The position numbers were made by a program, and so were the translations under genes. Positions 51,260 to 57,876 of a stretch of 64,000 bases of DNA are shown here, piece after piece; within the stretch, counting starts at the first letter, position 1; every line of letters begins with the position of its first letter. The DNA is from Gordonia rubripertincta (GTDB lineage Bacteria > Actinomycetota > Actinomycetes > Mycobacteriales > Mycobacteriaceae). The notes under the pieces were generated by a model, which made no database searches, was not told the DNA's origin, and saw nothing but the letters and a program-made list of their open reading frames with translations. The stretch is from NCBI RefSeq assembly GCF_038024875.1, contig NZ_CP136136.1, positions 4,898,001 through 4,962,000 of the forward strand, given 5' to 3'.

Positions 51260-51403
51260 TTTGCACTTTCCATAACGAGTTAATTCCGAATGATAAATAA
51301 CATCCGCTCCTAAAGCGGACCTGGTTCCGGTTTTGCTAACGTGACGCGCATTGCCCACAGTGAATTTTCCTGGGCACAGTTTCTCCCTGGAAGGGGCACG
51401 TTC
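51260..51403. promoter_or_regulatory. AT-richer intergenic region before the SipW-type cluster
   Basis: These 144 bp are distinctly AT-richer than the surroundings (runs such as gataaataac and ttaattcc) and precede an isolated gene set with GGAAGGGGC as ribosome binding site. A cluster-specific promoter is likely here. No exact -10/-35 pair is convincing. Confidence 0.5.
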
Positions 51404-51931
51404 ATGAATCGGAAATCCAAGGGCGCAATTGCCGTCGGCGCGGGCGCGATCCTACTTCTCGGAGGCATGGGGTCATATGCGTTGTGGAGTGATGAAGAGG
51501 AAGTCGCCGGTGGCAACATCACCGCCGGCGACTTCGGGCTGGTCTGCCCCGCGGGTACATGGACAGACATCTCGGGCAACATGAACGGCGGGACGACGAT
51601 CGACCCGGCAACGGATCTCATGGTGCCCGGCGACACCTGGCGGTACAACGCGAGCTGCACCGTGACCGCGACCGGAAAGAACATGAAAGCCTAACTCTCG
51701 GTGACCGGGATCGGCACCGGATCGACCGTTCCCGATACGACGTATGTCACCACCACCACTCAGGTGGGAGCAGGAACCCCGAATACGGCCGTCGTGGTTT
51801 CCGACGCGCAGGTCATTCCGGTATCCGTCACCGTGGCGTTCGCTGAGAACACTCCGAACCTGGATTTCACCGACGGACAAATCAATGTCAGCGGAATGAG
51901 AATCGCGTTGAATCAGGTCCGACCGGCATAA
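51404..51931 (+). pseudogene. Alternate-signal-peptide exported protein (SipW-type substrate), split by in-frame TAA
   Basis: A 175-codon reading frame starts at ATG 51404 after GGAAGGGGC and is interrupted by TAA at 51692-51694 (codon 97). It resumes in the same frame without a shift up to 51931. The first half has basic MNRKSKG, a hydrophobic core and the boundary SYALWSDEEEVAGGNITAGD, typical of actinobacterial proteins exported with a SipW-type signal. The second half continues the beta-rich domain (LSVTGIGTGS... to LNQVRP). Restoring a sense codon gives a protein of family length. It may be a real pseudogene, a sequencing error or a strain variant. The 51404-51694 part alone could yield a 96-residue product. 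Confidence 0.8.
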
Positions 51932-51944
51932 CGTCGGTTCACTT

Positions 51945-52514
51945 ATGCCCGCAGCCTTCACGCGGCGGGGCATCCTCCTCGCCGCCCTGGCGATCGTGGT
52001 GGCCGTGCTGTTCTTCGGATCGGTGCGGACCACCGGGGCACTATGGGCCGAGCGGAGAGATGTCTCCAGCAGCAACATCACCACCGGCACGCTCGGCCTG
52101 GCACCGGGGGCCGGTGGTGGCTCGTTCACCTTCCCCGCCTTGAACGGATCGAATGTCGTTCCCGGACAGGCCCAGCAGGCGGTGCTGCACGTCACCAACA
52201 CCGGCTCGACGCCGTTGCGGTTCCGACTGGCAACGGCCGGGCCATCGGTGTCGACGCCAGGTGCAACGGTGACGGTCAACCTGTCCGGCGCCCCGGCATC
52301 GAACTGCCCAGGCACCGGCACTCCTCTGACCGGCGCGTTCACCGCCCAGGACAGCTCGGCCCCGGGCACCGTGTTCACCTCGCCCTGGTCACCTCTCGCC
52401 GTCGGCGCCGTCACCTCGTGGTGCATTCGCGCGACCCTCGTCTCGGTGACGGGGGCACAGCCGGCGACCTTCACGATCACCTTTGGTTTCGCAGCGGAGC
52501 AGACCCGACCATGA
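51945..52514 (+). CDS. SipW-type exported protein B
   Basis: This 189-residue precursor has a hydrophobic signal (~residues 9-28) followed by the boundary TGALWAERRDVSSSNITTGT, matching the Ala-Leu-Trp motif of the preceding protein. A beta-sandwich-like domain follows, with VLHVTNTGSTPLRFRLATAG and cysteines near residues 119 and 159. It is probably exported and released by the signal peptidase encoded downstream, then stays at or near the cell surface. Its stop overlaps the next start (ATGA, 52511-52514). No enzymatic motif is visible. Confidence 0.85.
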   Translation: MPAAFTRRGILLAALAIVVAVLFFGSVRTTGALWAERRDVSSSNITTGTLGLAPGAGGGSFTFPALNGSNVVPGQAQQAVLHVTNTGSTPLRFRLATAGPSVSTPGATVTVNLSGAPASNCPGTGTPLTGAFTAQDSSAPGTVFTSPWSPLAVGAVTSWCIRATLVSVTGAQPATFTITFGFAAEQTRP

Positions 52515-52798
52515 ACGAACCGAGATCGACACCGGCCCTCGACGATCAGCCGATGGCCGAGTTCGACAACCCGGACGCCGGACGTGATCACCCGGACGTG
52601 CGCCGCGGTGTCCTGCACCATCTGTGGGAGGCCGTGTCCTGGCTGCTGCTCATCGGCTGGGTCAACAACTGGTTCACGGAGAAGCGTCGAACCGTGACCG
52701 CGTTCGCTCTTGCCGGACTCCTGTTCGTCTACGGCGCATGGCAATTCATCGCGGATCGTCGGGAACGCGAGAACGACGACCCGGAGCCGGCGCCATGA
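52511..52798 (+). CDS. Small membrane protein of the SipW-type cluster
   Basis: This 95-residue protein has an acidic soluble N-terminus (~40 residues), then one or two hydrophobic segments (AVSWLLLIGWVNNW and TAFALAGLLFVYGAWQFI) and a charged C-terminal tail. I do not recognise a family. It overlaps both neighbours by four bases (ATGA), which ties it to the export cluster. A role as membrane partner of the signal peptidase or assembly factor is possible but unproven. Confidence 0.78.
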   Translation: MNEPRSTPALDDQPMAEFDNPDAGRDHPDVRRGVLHHLWEAVSWLLLIGWVNNWFTEKRRTVTAFALAGLLFVYGAWQFIADRRERENDDPEPAP

Positions 52799-53361
52799 CA
52801 CGCCTCACCTGGTCATCCGGCGCGTCTCGCCGCCTGCGCGCGCTGCTGACGTGCGGAATCCTGCTGACGACGGCGACAATCGGCACGACTGCCTTGTGGA
52901 CCACGAGCGCGGCCACCACCTCCGGCACGTTCACGACCGCGAATGTGGAGATCAAGGCCAATGGTTCGGCGTCGTACCTGTTCGCCTTTCCCGGGTCGCT
53001 CCTACCTGGGGACACCACAGCCTTTGTGATCAACGTGCAGAACACCGGTTCGGTGTCGTTTCACTACAACTCCAAGGTCTCCAGCGCGACGGCACTGGGG
53101 CAGGCGATGCTGCTGAAGGTGGTGGCCGGCGGATCGGTCAGCGGCTCTACGTGCGTCCCGGGCGCAAACGGTATTCAGGTCGCCGACAACGTCCCGATCA
53201 CCGGTAACCCGGTGGCCTTTTCGACGGGGCGGGGCCCACTCGCGGCGACGAGCGGCAGCGAGGCGTTGTGCCTGCAACTGACCTTGCCTACCACTGCGGC
53301 CGGAAACCTCGCGGGGACAGGCGGTTCGGTCACCTTCACGTTCGATACGACGGTGCCGTGA
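52795..53361 (+). CDS. SipW-type exported protein D
   Basis: This 188-residue precursor starts with a basic segment and hydrophobic core (~residues 15-35). The boundary GTTALWTTSAATTSGTFTTA repeats the Ala-Leu-Trp plus Thr/Gly-rich pattern of its two neighbours. The rest is a beta-rich domain with FVINVQNTGSVSFHYNSKV and two cysteines (about 121 and 161). A structural, surface-fibre-like role (by analogy to TasA/camelysin) is inferred. Its start overlaps the small membrane gene and its TGA shares a base with the next ATG. Confidence 0.84.
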   Translation: MTRLTWSSGASRRLRALLTCGILLTTATIGTTALWTTSAATTSGTFTTANVEIKANGSASYLFAFPGSLLPGDTTAFVINVQNTGSVSFHYNSKVSSATALGQAMLLKVVAGGSVSGSTCVPGANGIQVADNVPITGNPVAFSTGRGPLAATSGSEALCLQLTLPTTAAGNLAGTGGSVTFTFDTTVP

Positions 53362-54869
53362 TGCAACACACCGAAATCGAGGACTTCCCGACCGCCGGAT
53401 TCGCGTCACCCACTCCCCGCCGCCGGGGCGATCGTCTACTGACGGTCGGTGCCGTCTTGGGCAGCGTTTGTCTGATCGCGACGATCATCGCGTTGGCCTT
53501 CGGGGTCCGTCCGATGATCTTCGAGACCGGGTCGATGGCGCCCACCATCCCGACCGGTTCGCTCGGACTCGGCCATTCGATGCCGGCCACCTCCGTGCAA
53601 CGCGGCGACGTCGTGAGCGTCATCCGCGACGACGGAGTGCGAGTGACGCATCGAGTCGCCTCGGTCGACGGGCGTACCGGTAATTCCGTATCCCTGACAC
53701 TGCGCGGCGATGCGAACGACGCCGACGATCCGCGAACGTACGCCGTGACCCAGGTCGACCGCGTTCTCGGGACTGTGCCGTTTCTCGGCTACGTCGCCGC
53801 CTGGCTCAAGAATCCGTACACGCTTGCTCTACAAGCTCTCGCGATCCTGTTTCTTCTCGCTGTCGGCTTCGCACCGAGGCAGGGTTGGCGCAATTCGTCT
53901 GCAGGCCAACGCGTCCTGACCGGCACGGCCGCCGCCACGGTCGTCGTAGTGGGGATCACCAGCGTCCACGGCACCGCTGAGGCATTGGCGGCCTCCGACA
54001 CAGCAACCGCCACGGGCACGGTGAACGCCGGCCGGCCTGCCGGTCCGACATCGTTCAGCTGTACCAACAGCTCGGTCCTTATTCTGTTCTCATCGGTACA
54101 GCTGAGCTGGCCGGCCTCGCCGAATTACACGGCGTACAAGTTGAGCCTCCCCGACGACGACGACGCCCATCTGGCTACGGTACCGGCCACCCAGACCACC
54201 GGTACCGAGACCTACGTGATCGCCGAGGACCTTCTCTCCGCTCTTCTCGACCTGTTGAACATCTTCGGCAGCAGTTCAGTCCGAATTCGACTCACGAACC
54301 TGGTCGGAAATTTTGAATCCGCGGGTTACCGGGACCAATGGATTCGCAAGACGACTCTCCTCGAACTGCCAACAGGAATCAAATGCGGAACCGCCCCCGC
54401 AGGCGCGGCGCTTCGCGCGGCCCCGGAGTCGTCGGATCCCGGTCAGGCCGCCACACAAACCGACGGCGCAGAGCACGCCGACGAGTCGACCTCGGCGACC
54501 ACGACGCCAGACAGCACCGCCCCTCCGGCCGGCGGAATCCTCTCCGAACCAAGCGACTACGCGTACTTCCGGTCGGGAAGCGAGGTGACGATCCGCAGCA
54601 CCGAAACCGGCGAGGCCGTGTACGAGGGACGGTATCCGTCGACCAGCGAGATCCGTTGGCTTCCCGGGACCTCGACCCTGGAGGTCACCGACCCGGACGG
54701 CACGGTGACGACCGTCGAACGGAACGGATCGCGGTGGACCGAGACCGTCGTCGAACCCGCAGCCGCCGAGGCGACGGCTCCGACCGACGACAGCGACGCG
54801 CCGTCGCACTCGCCGTCGACCCCGGCAGCCACGTCGATGCCGTCTGGGGACGAACCTGCCGAACCCTGA
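53361..54869 (+). CDS. SipW/ER-type signal peptidase I fused to a substrate-like signal and extracellular domain
   Basis: This protein has 502 residues, roughly 2.5 times a normal SipW. TM1 spans ~27-48. The S26B catalytic pair is Ser58 in FETGSMAPT and His97 in RVTHRV, with an acidic GDANDADDP segment near 116-124. There is no catalytic lysine, so it is the SipW/ER-type enzyme and not the LepB type. TM2 spans ~153-172. A third hydrophobic segment (~188-205) is followed by EALAASDTATATGTVNAG, which looks like the signal-peptide boundary of a SipW substrate. A Fn3-like part and a Ser/Thr/Pro-rich tail follow to residue 502. It probably processes the exported proteins of the cluster and perhaps itself. 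Confidence 0.88.
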   Translation: MQHTEIEDFPTAGFASPTPRRRGDRLLTVGAVLGSVCLIATIIALAFGVRPMIFETGSMAPTIPTGSLGLGHSMPATSVQRGDVVSVIRDDGVRVTHRVASVDGRTGNSVSLTLRGDANDADDPRTYAVTQVDRVLGTVPFLGYVAAWLKNPYTLALQALAILFLLAVGFAPRQGWRNSSAGQRVLTGTAAATVVVVGITSVHGTAEALAASDTATATGTVNAGRPAGPTSFSCTNSSVLILFSSVQLSWPASPNYTAYKLSLPDDDDAHLATVPATQTTGTETYVIAEDLLSALLDLLNIFGSSSVRIRLTNLVGNFESAGYRDQWIRKTTLLELPTGIKCGTAPAGAALRAAPESSDPGQAATQTDGAEHADESTSATTTPDSTAPPAGGILSEPSDYAYFRSGSEVTIRSTETGEAVYEGRYPSTSEIRWLPGTSTLEVTDPDGTVTTVERNGSRWTETVVEPAAAEATAPTDDSDAPSHSPSTPAATSMPSGDEPAEP

Positions 54870-54880
54870 TCTCGCAGGGC

Positions 54881-54910
54881 CGGATCGACGTCGCGCGCGA
54901 CGTCGAACCG
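54881..54910. terminator. Long palindrome between signal peptidase and hexapeptide acyltransferase genes
   Basis: A perfect 22-bp palindrome (54885-54906) extends to 30 bp with one A-A mismatch. It lies between two convergent genes and probably ends both transcripts. There is no T run. Confidence 0.6.
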
Positions 54911-54926
54911 GACGGCCGGTCGGTCG

Positions 54927-55691
54927 CTACTTCGCCTTCTCCGCCGCAGCTCTCTCGGCGGCGGCCTTCTTGCGTTCGATGTCGGCGAGGGCGCGTTCGA
55001 GCTCCGCGCGCTGTTCGGCGTTCTTGGCCCAGTCGTCCAAGCGGTTCTTGACCACGCGGGCGGGTGCGCCGACCGCGATCGAGTAATCCGGGATCTTTCC
55101 CTTGACCACCGCGTGCGAACCGAGGACGCAACCGCGGCCGACGATCGTGTTGCGCAGCACCGACACCTTCGCGGCCACCCAGGTGTCCGGCCCGATGCGG
55201 ACCGGACCCTTCACGATGCCCTGGTCCTTGATGGGGAGCGTGATGTCGTCCATCTTGTGGTCGAAGTCGCAGATGTAGCACCAGTCGGCGATGAGCGTCG
55301 ACCCGCCGATCTCGAGGTCGAGGTAGGCGTTCACGACGTTGTTGCAGCCGAAGACGGTCTTGTCGCCGATCTTCAGACTGCCCTCGTGGCAGCGGATCGA
55401 GTTGCCGTCGCCGATGTGCACCCAGCGGCCGATCTCCATCCGGGCGAGTTCCGGAGTGCAGTGGATCTCCACGTTGCGGCCGAGGAAGACCATCCCCCGC
55501 AGCACCACATGCGGGTTGGCCAGGCGGAACTTCGCGAGACGGTAGTAGCGGACCAGGTACCACGGGGTGTACGCGCGATTGCGTTTCACCCAGCGCAGCG
55601 AATCGAGAGTGAGGAATCGTGCCTGCTCGGGATCGCGACGGCGGCCGGCGCGGCGTCGCGATCGGTAGGAGGCGTTCCACATGGTGGTCAT
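54927..55691 (-). CDS. Left-handed beta-helix (hexapeptide) acyltransferase
   Basis: This 254-residue protein has hexapeptide-repeat turns (GRWVHIGDGNSIRCHEG, IGPDTWVAAKVSVLRNTIVG, VGAPARVVKN) of the LbH acyltransferase fold and a C-terminal Lys/Glu/Ala helix (~220-254). It corresponds to Rv3034c. It probably acetylates or succinylates a sugar or envelope precursor; being next to the methylglucose-polysaccharide genes makes acylation of that glucan plausible. ATG 55691 is supported by TAGGGT 7 nt upstream. Confidence 0.88.
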   Translation of the reverse strand: MTTMWNASYRSRRRAGRRRDPEQARFLTLDSLRWVKRNRAYTPWYLVRYYRLAKFRLANPHVVLRGMVFLGRNVEIHCTPELARMEIGRWVHIGDGNSIRCHEGSLKIGDKTVFGCNNVVNAYLDLEIGGSTLIADWCYICDFDHKMDDITLPIKDQGIVKGPVRIGPDTWVAAKVSVLRNTIVGRGCVLGSHAVVKGKIPDYSIAVGAPARVVKNRLDDWAKNAEQRAELERALADIERKKAAAERAAAEKAK

Positions 55692-55698
55692 GGGACAA

Positions 55699-55704
55699 AC
55701 CCTA
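55699..55704 (-). promoter_or_regulatory. -10 element TAGGGT for leaderless acyltransferase gene
   Basis: On the minus strand TAGGGT ends 7 nt before ATG 55691, with no ribosome binding site between. Confidence 0.45.
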
Positions 55705-55727
55705 AACGACCCGAAAATCACACACGA

Positions 55728-55755
55728 TAGGCTCACTCCTGGCACGACTCGTGCC
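55728..55755 (+). promoter_or_regulatory. -10 TAGGCT and GGCACGA-c-TCGTGCC palindrome before PQQ lipoprotein gene
   Basis: TAGGCT (55728-55733) is a reasonable -10. The perfect 7-bp inverted repeat at 55741-55755 follows it in the 5' untranslated region and could be an operator or an RNA hairpin. Confidence 0.4.
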
Positions 55756-55782
55756 GGAGAGCACCCGACTATGAGGAGCAGG

Positions 55783-57120
55783 ATGGCCCTGGCACGACAG
55801 CAGGTGTCCCGACACCGCCGATCTGCGCTGACCCGCCTGTTCGTCGCCGTCATGGCCGTCAGCTCGCTGGTGCTCGCCGGCTGCTCCGACGGACACATCG
55901 ACGTCCGGTCGGTCCCGAGCGTCGGCTGGCCCAGCTACGGCGGCGTCCCCGGCAACGCGAACTTCGCCTACGCCGACGTCCCCGACGACCTCACCCTCAG
56001 CTGGACACGCCCCACCGGCGGTCCCGTCACCGCGCCCGTCACCATTTCGGGCAAGGGCAATGTCGGTGTCACGTCGAACGCCGCTCAGGGCTGCAACGTG
56101 CTGGTGCTCGACGGCCGATCGGGTCGCAAGAACTTCTGCAAGGACATGCGCGCGGGTGTCGAGGTCAATGCGATGCTCGTCGACCAGTACGACCAGCCGT
56201 ACCTCGGCGAGGAGACCACCTTCCTCGCGTTCAACGCCGGTGGCGCGATCCGCTGGCGCGCCGGCGTCATCGGTGTCCCTCTGTCGGCGAAGTTCGCCGC
56301 GCCGAACGAGGTGCTGGTGACCACGACGCAGGGTCAGATCCTGCTGATCGACACCCAGCGCAACGAGCTCGTCGCCCCCGAGGTGAAGCTGCGCGACGAT
56401 GCCGACCCGGCGCAGCCGCTCCTCGGTTTCGGCGACTGCGTGAGCAACGGGCCCCGGTGCGCGATCCCCGCACCCGCCGCGGTCGACACCGGCCGGGAAC
56501 GCTTCTACCTCAACTTCTTCCCCCAGGGCGCGGCGTCGTCACAGATCCGGGCGATGAAGTACAACAAGGTCGCCGGCAAGCGCGAGGTGCGGACCGCCTG
56601 GCAGGCCGACGTCCCGAGCGGCGTCATCGGCACGCCGACCCTGTCCGCCGACGGTGCGACGCTGTACGCCTTCTCGCGGGACGGCAAGATCGTCGCCCTG
56701 AACACCGAGAACGGGTCGACCAAGTGGACCCAGGACATCGGGGGTCACGGCTTCGCGACGATGACCGTGTCGCCCGACGGCCTGATCATCCCCACCGGCT
56801 CGCTCGGTGCCCCGCTCACCCTGTACCGCGACGCGGGTGACCGCGCCGAGAAGGTCTGGCAGCGCACCGATCTCGCCACGGTCAGCCTGTCCGCGCTGAC
56901 CCAGCAGAAGACCGCCTGGACCGTCGTCCGTGACGCCGGCAAGAACACCCTGTCACTGGTGGAGGTCTCCACCGACGACGGGACGACCAAACGCACTCTG
57001 CCGCTGCCGAATTCGTCCGGTTTCGCGACCGGCGTCTCGGTCTCCTACTCGGGTCAGATCGCGACCGCGACCAACCTCGGCGAGGTGTACTTCTTCGACA
57101 GCAAGAAGAACCTCGGATAG
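55783..57120 (+). CDS. Lipoprotein with PQQ-like beta-propeller
   Basis: This 445-residue protein has a basic N-terminus, hydrophobic signal and lipobox VLAGC (acylated Cys about residue 30). An eight-bladed PQQ-like/YVTN-type propeller follows (repeated DGRSGRKNFC, GTPTLSADGATLYAFSRDGKIVALN, GFATMTVSPDG). It corresponds to Rv3035. It is membrane-anchored outside the cell and may act as a scaffold, as BamB-like propellers do. No enzyme activity is assured. ATG 55783 follows GAGGAG; an earlier in-frame start adds 34 residues including the promoter. Confidence 0.9.
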   Translation: MALARQQVSRHRRSALTRLFVAVMAVSSLVLAGCSDGHIDVRSVPSVGWPSYGGVPGNANFAYADVPDDLTLSWTRPTGGPVTAPVTISGKGNVGVTSNAAQGCNVLVLDGRSGRKNFCKDMRAGVEVNAMLVDQYDQPYLGEETTFLAFNAGGAIRWRAGVIGVPLSAKFAAPNEVLVTTTQGQILLIDTQRNELVAPEVKLRDDADPAQPLLGFGDCVSNGPRCAIPAPAAVDTGRERFYLNFFPQGAASSQIRAMKYNKVAGKREVRTAWQADVPSGVIGTPTLSADGATLYAFSRDGKIVALNTENGSTKWTQDIGGHGFATMTVSPDGLIIPTGSLGAPLTLYRDAGDRAEKVWQRTDLATVSLSALTQQKTAWTVVRDAGKNTLSLVEVSTDDGTTKRTLPLPNSSGFATGVSVSYSGQIATATNLGEVYFFDSKKNLG

Positions 57121-57131
57121 CTCCGACGCAG

Positions 57132-57172
57132 AGTGCGGGCTGAGTGTCGTTTCCCAACACTCAGCCCGCACT
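57132..57172. terminator. Bidirectional terminator between PQQ lipoprotein and HTH-DUF3887 genes
   Basis: A perfect 16-bp inverted repeat (57132-57147 and 57157-57172) with a 9-nt loop lies between convergent genes. It shares the AGTGCGGG arm with the ilvD-doxX terminator. Confidence 0.8.
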
Positions 57173-57186
57173 TCGTGTTTGGCCGC

Positions 57187-57819
57187 TCAGAGTTCCTTGC
57201 TCGCCGCGTCGGGATTGAGGAAGAACAACCCCGCGATCCGACCGTCGGCGTCGAACGCGACGCGGAAGACCATCTCCCCGGCCTCCTGCTCGAGCGGGAC
57301 GTCGACCACCGTGTGCAGGCCGTGGCCGCGCACGAAAGGCGCTCCGGTGTTCTCGAGTTCGCCGTGGAGCGCGACGACTGACGCCCAGGCGTCGGCCAAT
57401 GCGGTGTCGGTCAGGGCTGCGGTCATCGGCTCGTCGAAACGTGCTGTTACACTCGCCCACTCGGTCTTGGCGATCTTCTCGATGACGTCGAGGGCCATGG
57501 CATCGGCGTGGGCGATCGTGACTTTCTGCATGGGTGCTCCTGTTCTGGGATCGATGGGTTTGCCGAAGCGTTGGAACGCCGCCTGACGGGTGACACCGAC
57601 GACGTCGCCGATCTCCTGCCAGGTACATCCGAACTCACGTGCGGCGCGAGCCGTGGCGCTGAGCAATTCCTCTGCACGACGGCCCAACTGGAGTGCGTCA
57701 TGGACTCGGGTCAGTGCCGCCTCGCGAGCACCCGGGTCCCCCGGTTCGAAACCGGGTCCGGTTGCCACACTGCGCGCGTACCGCTCGATCTCCCGTGCTG
57801 TTTCTTCCACCTCGGACAC
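57187..57819 (-). CDS. HTH plus DUF3887-type regulator, probably autoregulated
   Basis: This 210-residue protein has an N-terminal helical region with a helix-turn-helix (GCTWQEIGDVVGVTRQAAFQRFG, ~residues 64-86) and a C-terminal DUF3887-like domain (~95-205) that could bind a small ligand. Its GTG start at 57819 sits inside a perfect inverted repeat with a -10 in the centre. No ribosome binding site is present, so the transcript is probably leaderless and repressible by its own product. Targets other than itself are unknown. Confidence 0.85.
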   Translation of the reverse strand: MSEVEETAREIERYARSVATGPGFEPGDPGAREAALTRVHDALQLGRRAEELLSATARAAREFGCTWQEIGDVVGVTRQAAFQRFGKPIDPRTGAPMQKVTIAHADAMALDVIEKIAKTEWASVTARFDEPMTAALTDTALADAWASVVALHGELENTGAPFVRGHGLHTVVDVPLEQEAGEMVFRVAFDADGRIAGLFFLNPDAASKEL

Positions 57820-57842
57820 TTGTAAAGATTAGGTTTACAAGT
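57818..57842 (-). promoter_or_regulatory. Operator ACTTGTAAA-n7-TTTACAAGT with embedded -10 TAATCT
   Basis: A perfect 9-bp inverted repeat with 7-bp spacer (57818-57826 and 57834-57842) covers the start codon of the HTH-DUF3887 gene. On the minus strand the -10 TAATCT (57826-57831) occupies the spacer and ends 6 nt before the GTG. A protein bound here would directly block RNA polymerase. Binding by the neighbour's own HTH is inferred. Confidence 0.7.
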
Positions 57843-57876
57843 ATCGAAGTGTCAAGCTCCGGTTTACAGCGGTCCG

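Noticed and set aside
51341..51403. Upstream start for the first SipW-type protein (21 extra residues)
   Set aside because: It would put uncharged sequence before the basic signal-peptide start, and the ATG at 51404 has a good ribosome binding site.
52043..52510. An alternative frame overlapping exported protein B that runs into the small membrane gene
   Set aside because: It is a +2 shadow rich in Arg/Pro/His. The real small gene starts at ATG 52511 in the ATGA overlap.
51260..54926. The SipW-type cluster as a mobile element
   Set aside because: No integrase, transposase, direct repeats or tRNA target were seen at its ends. It may still have been acquired, but no mobility signature is visible.
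55681..55782. Upstream start for the PQQ lipoprotein (34 extra residues)
   Set aside because: The extension covers the promoter elements and would bury the lipoprotein signal. ATG 55783 has GAGGAG upstream.
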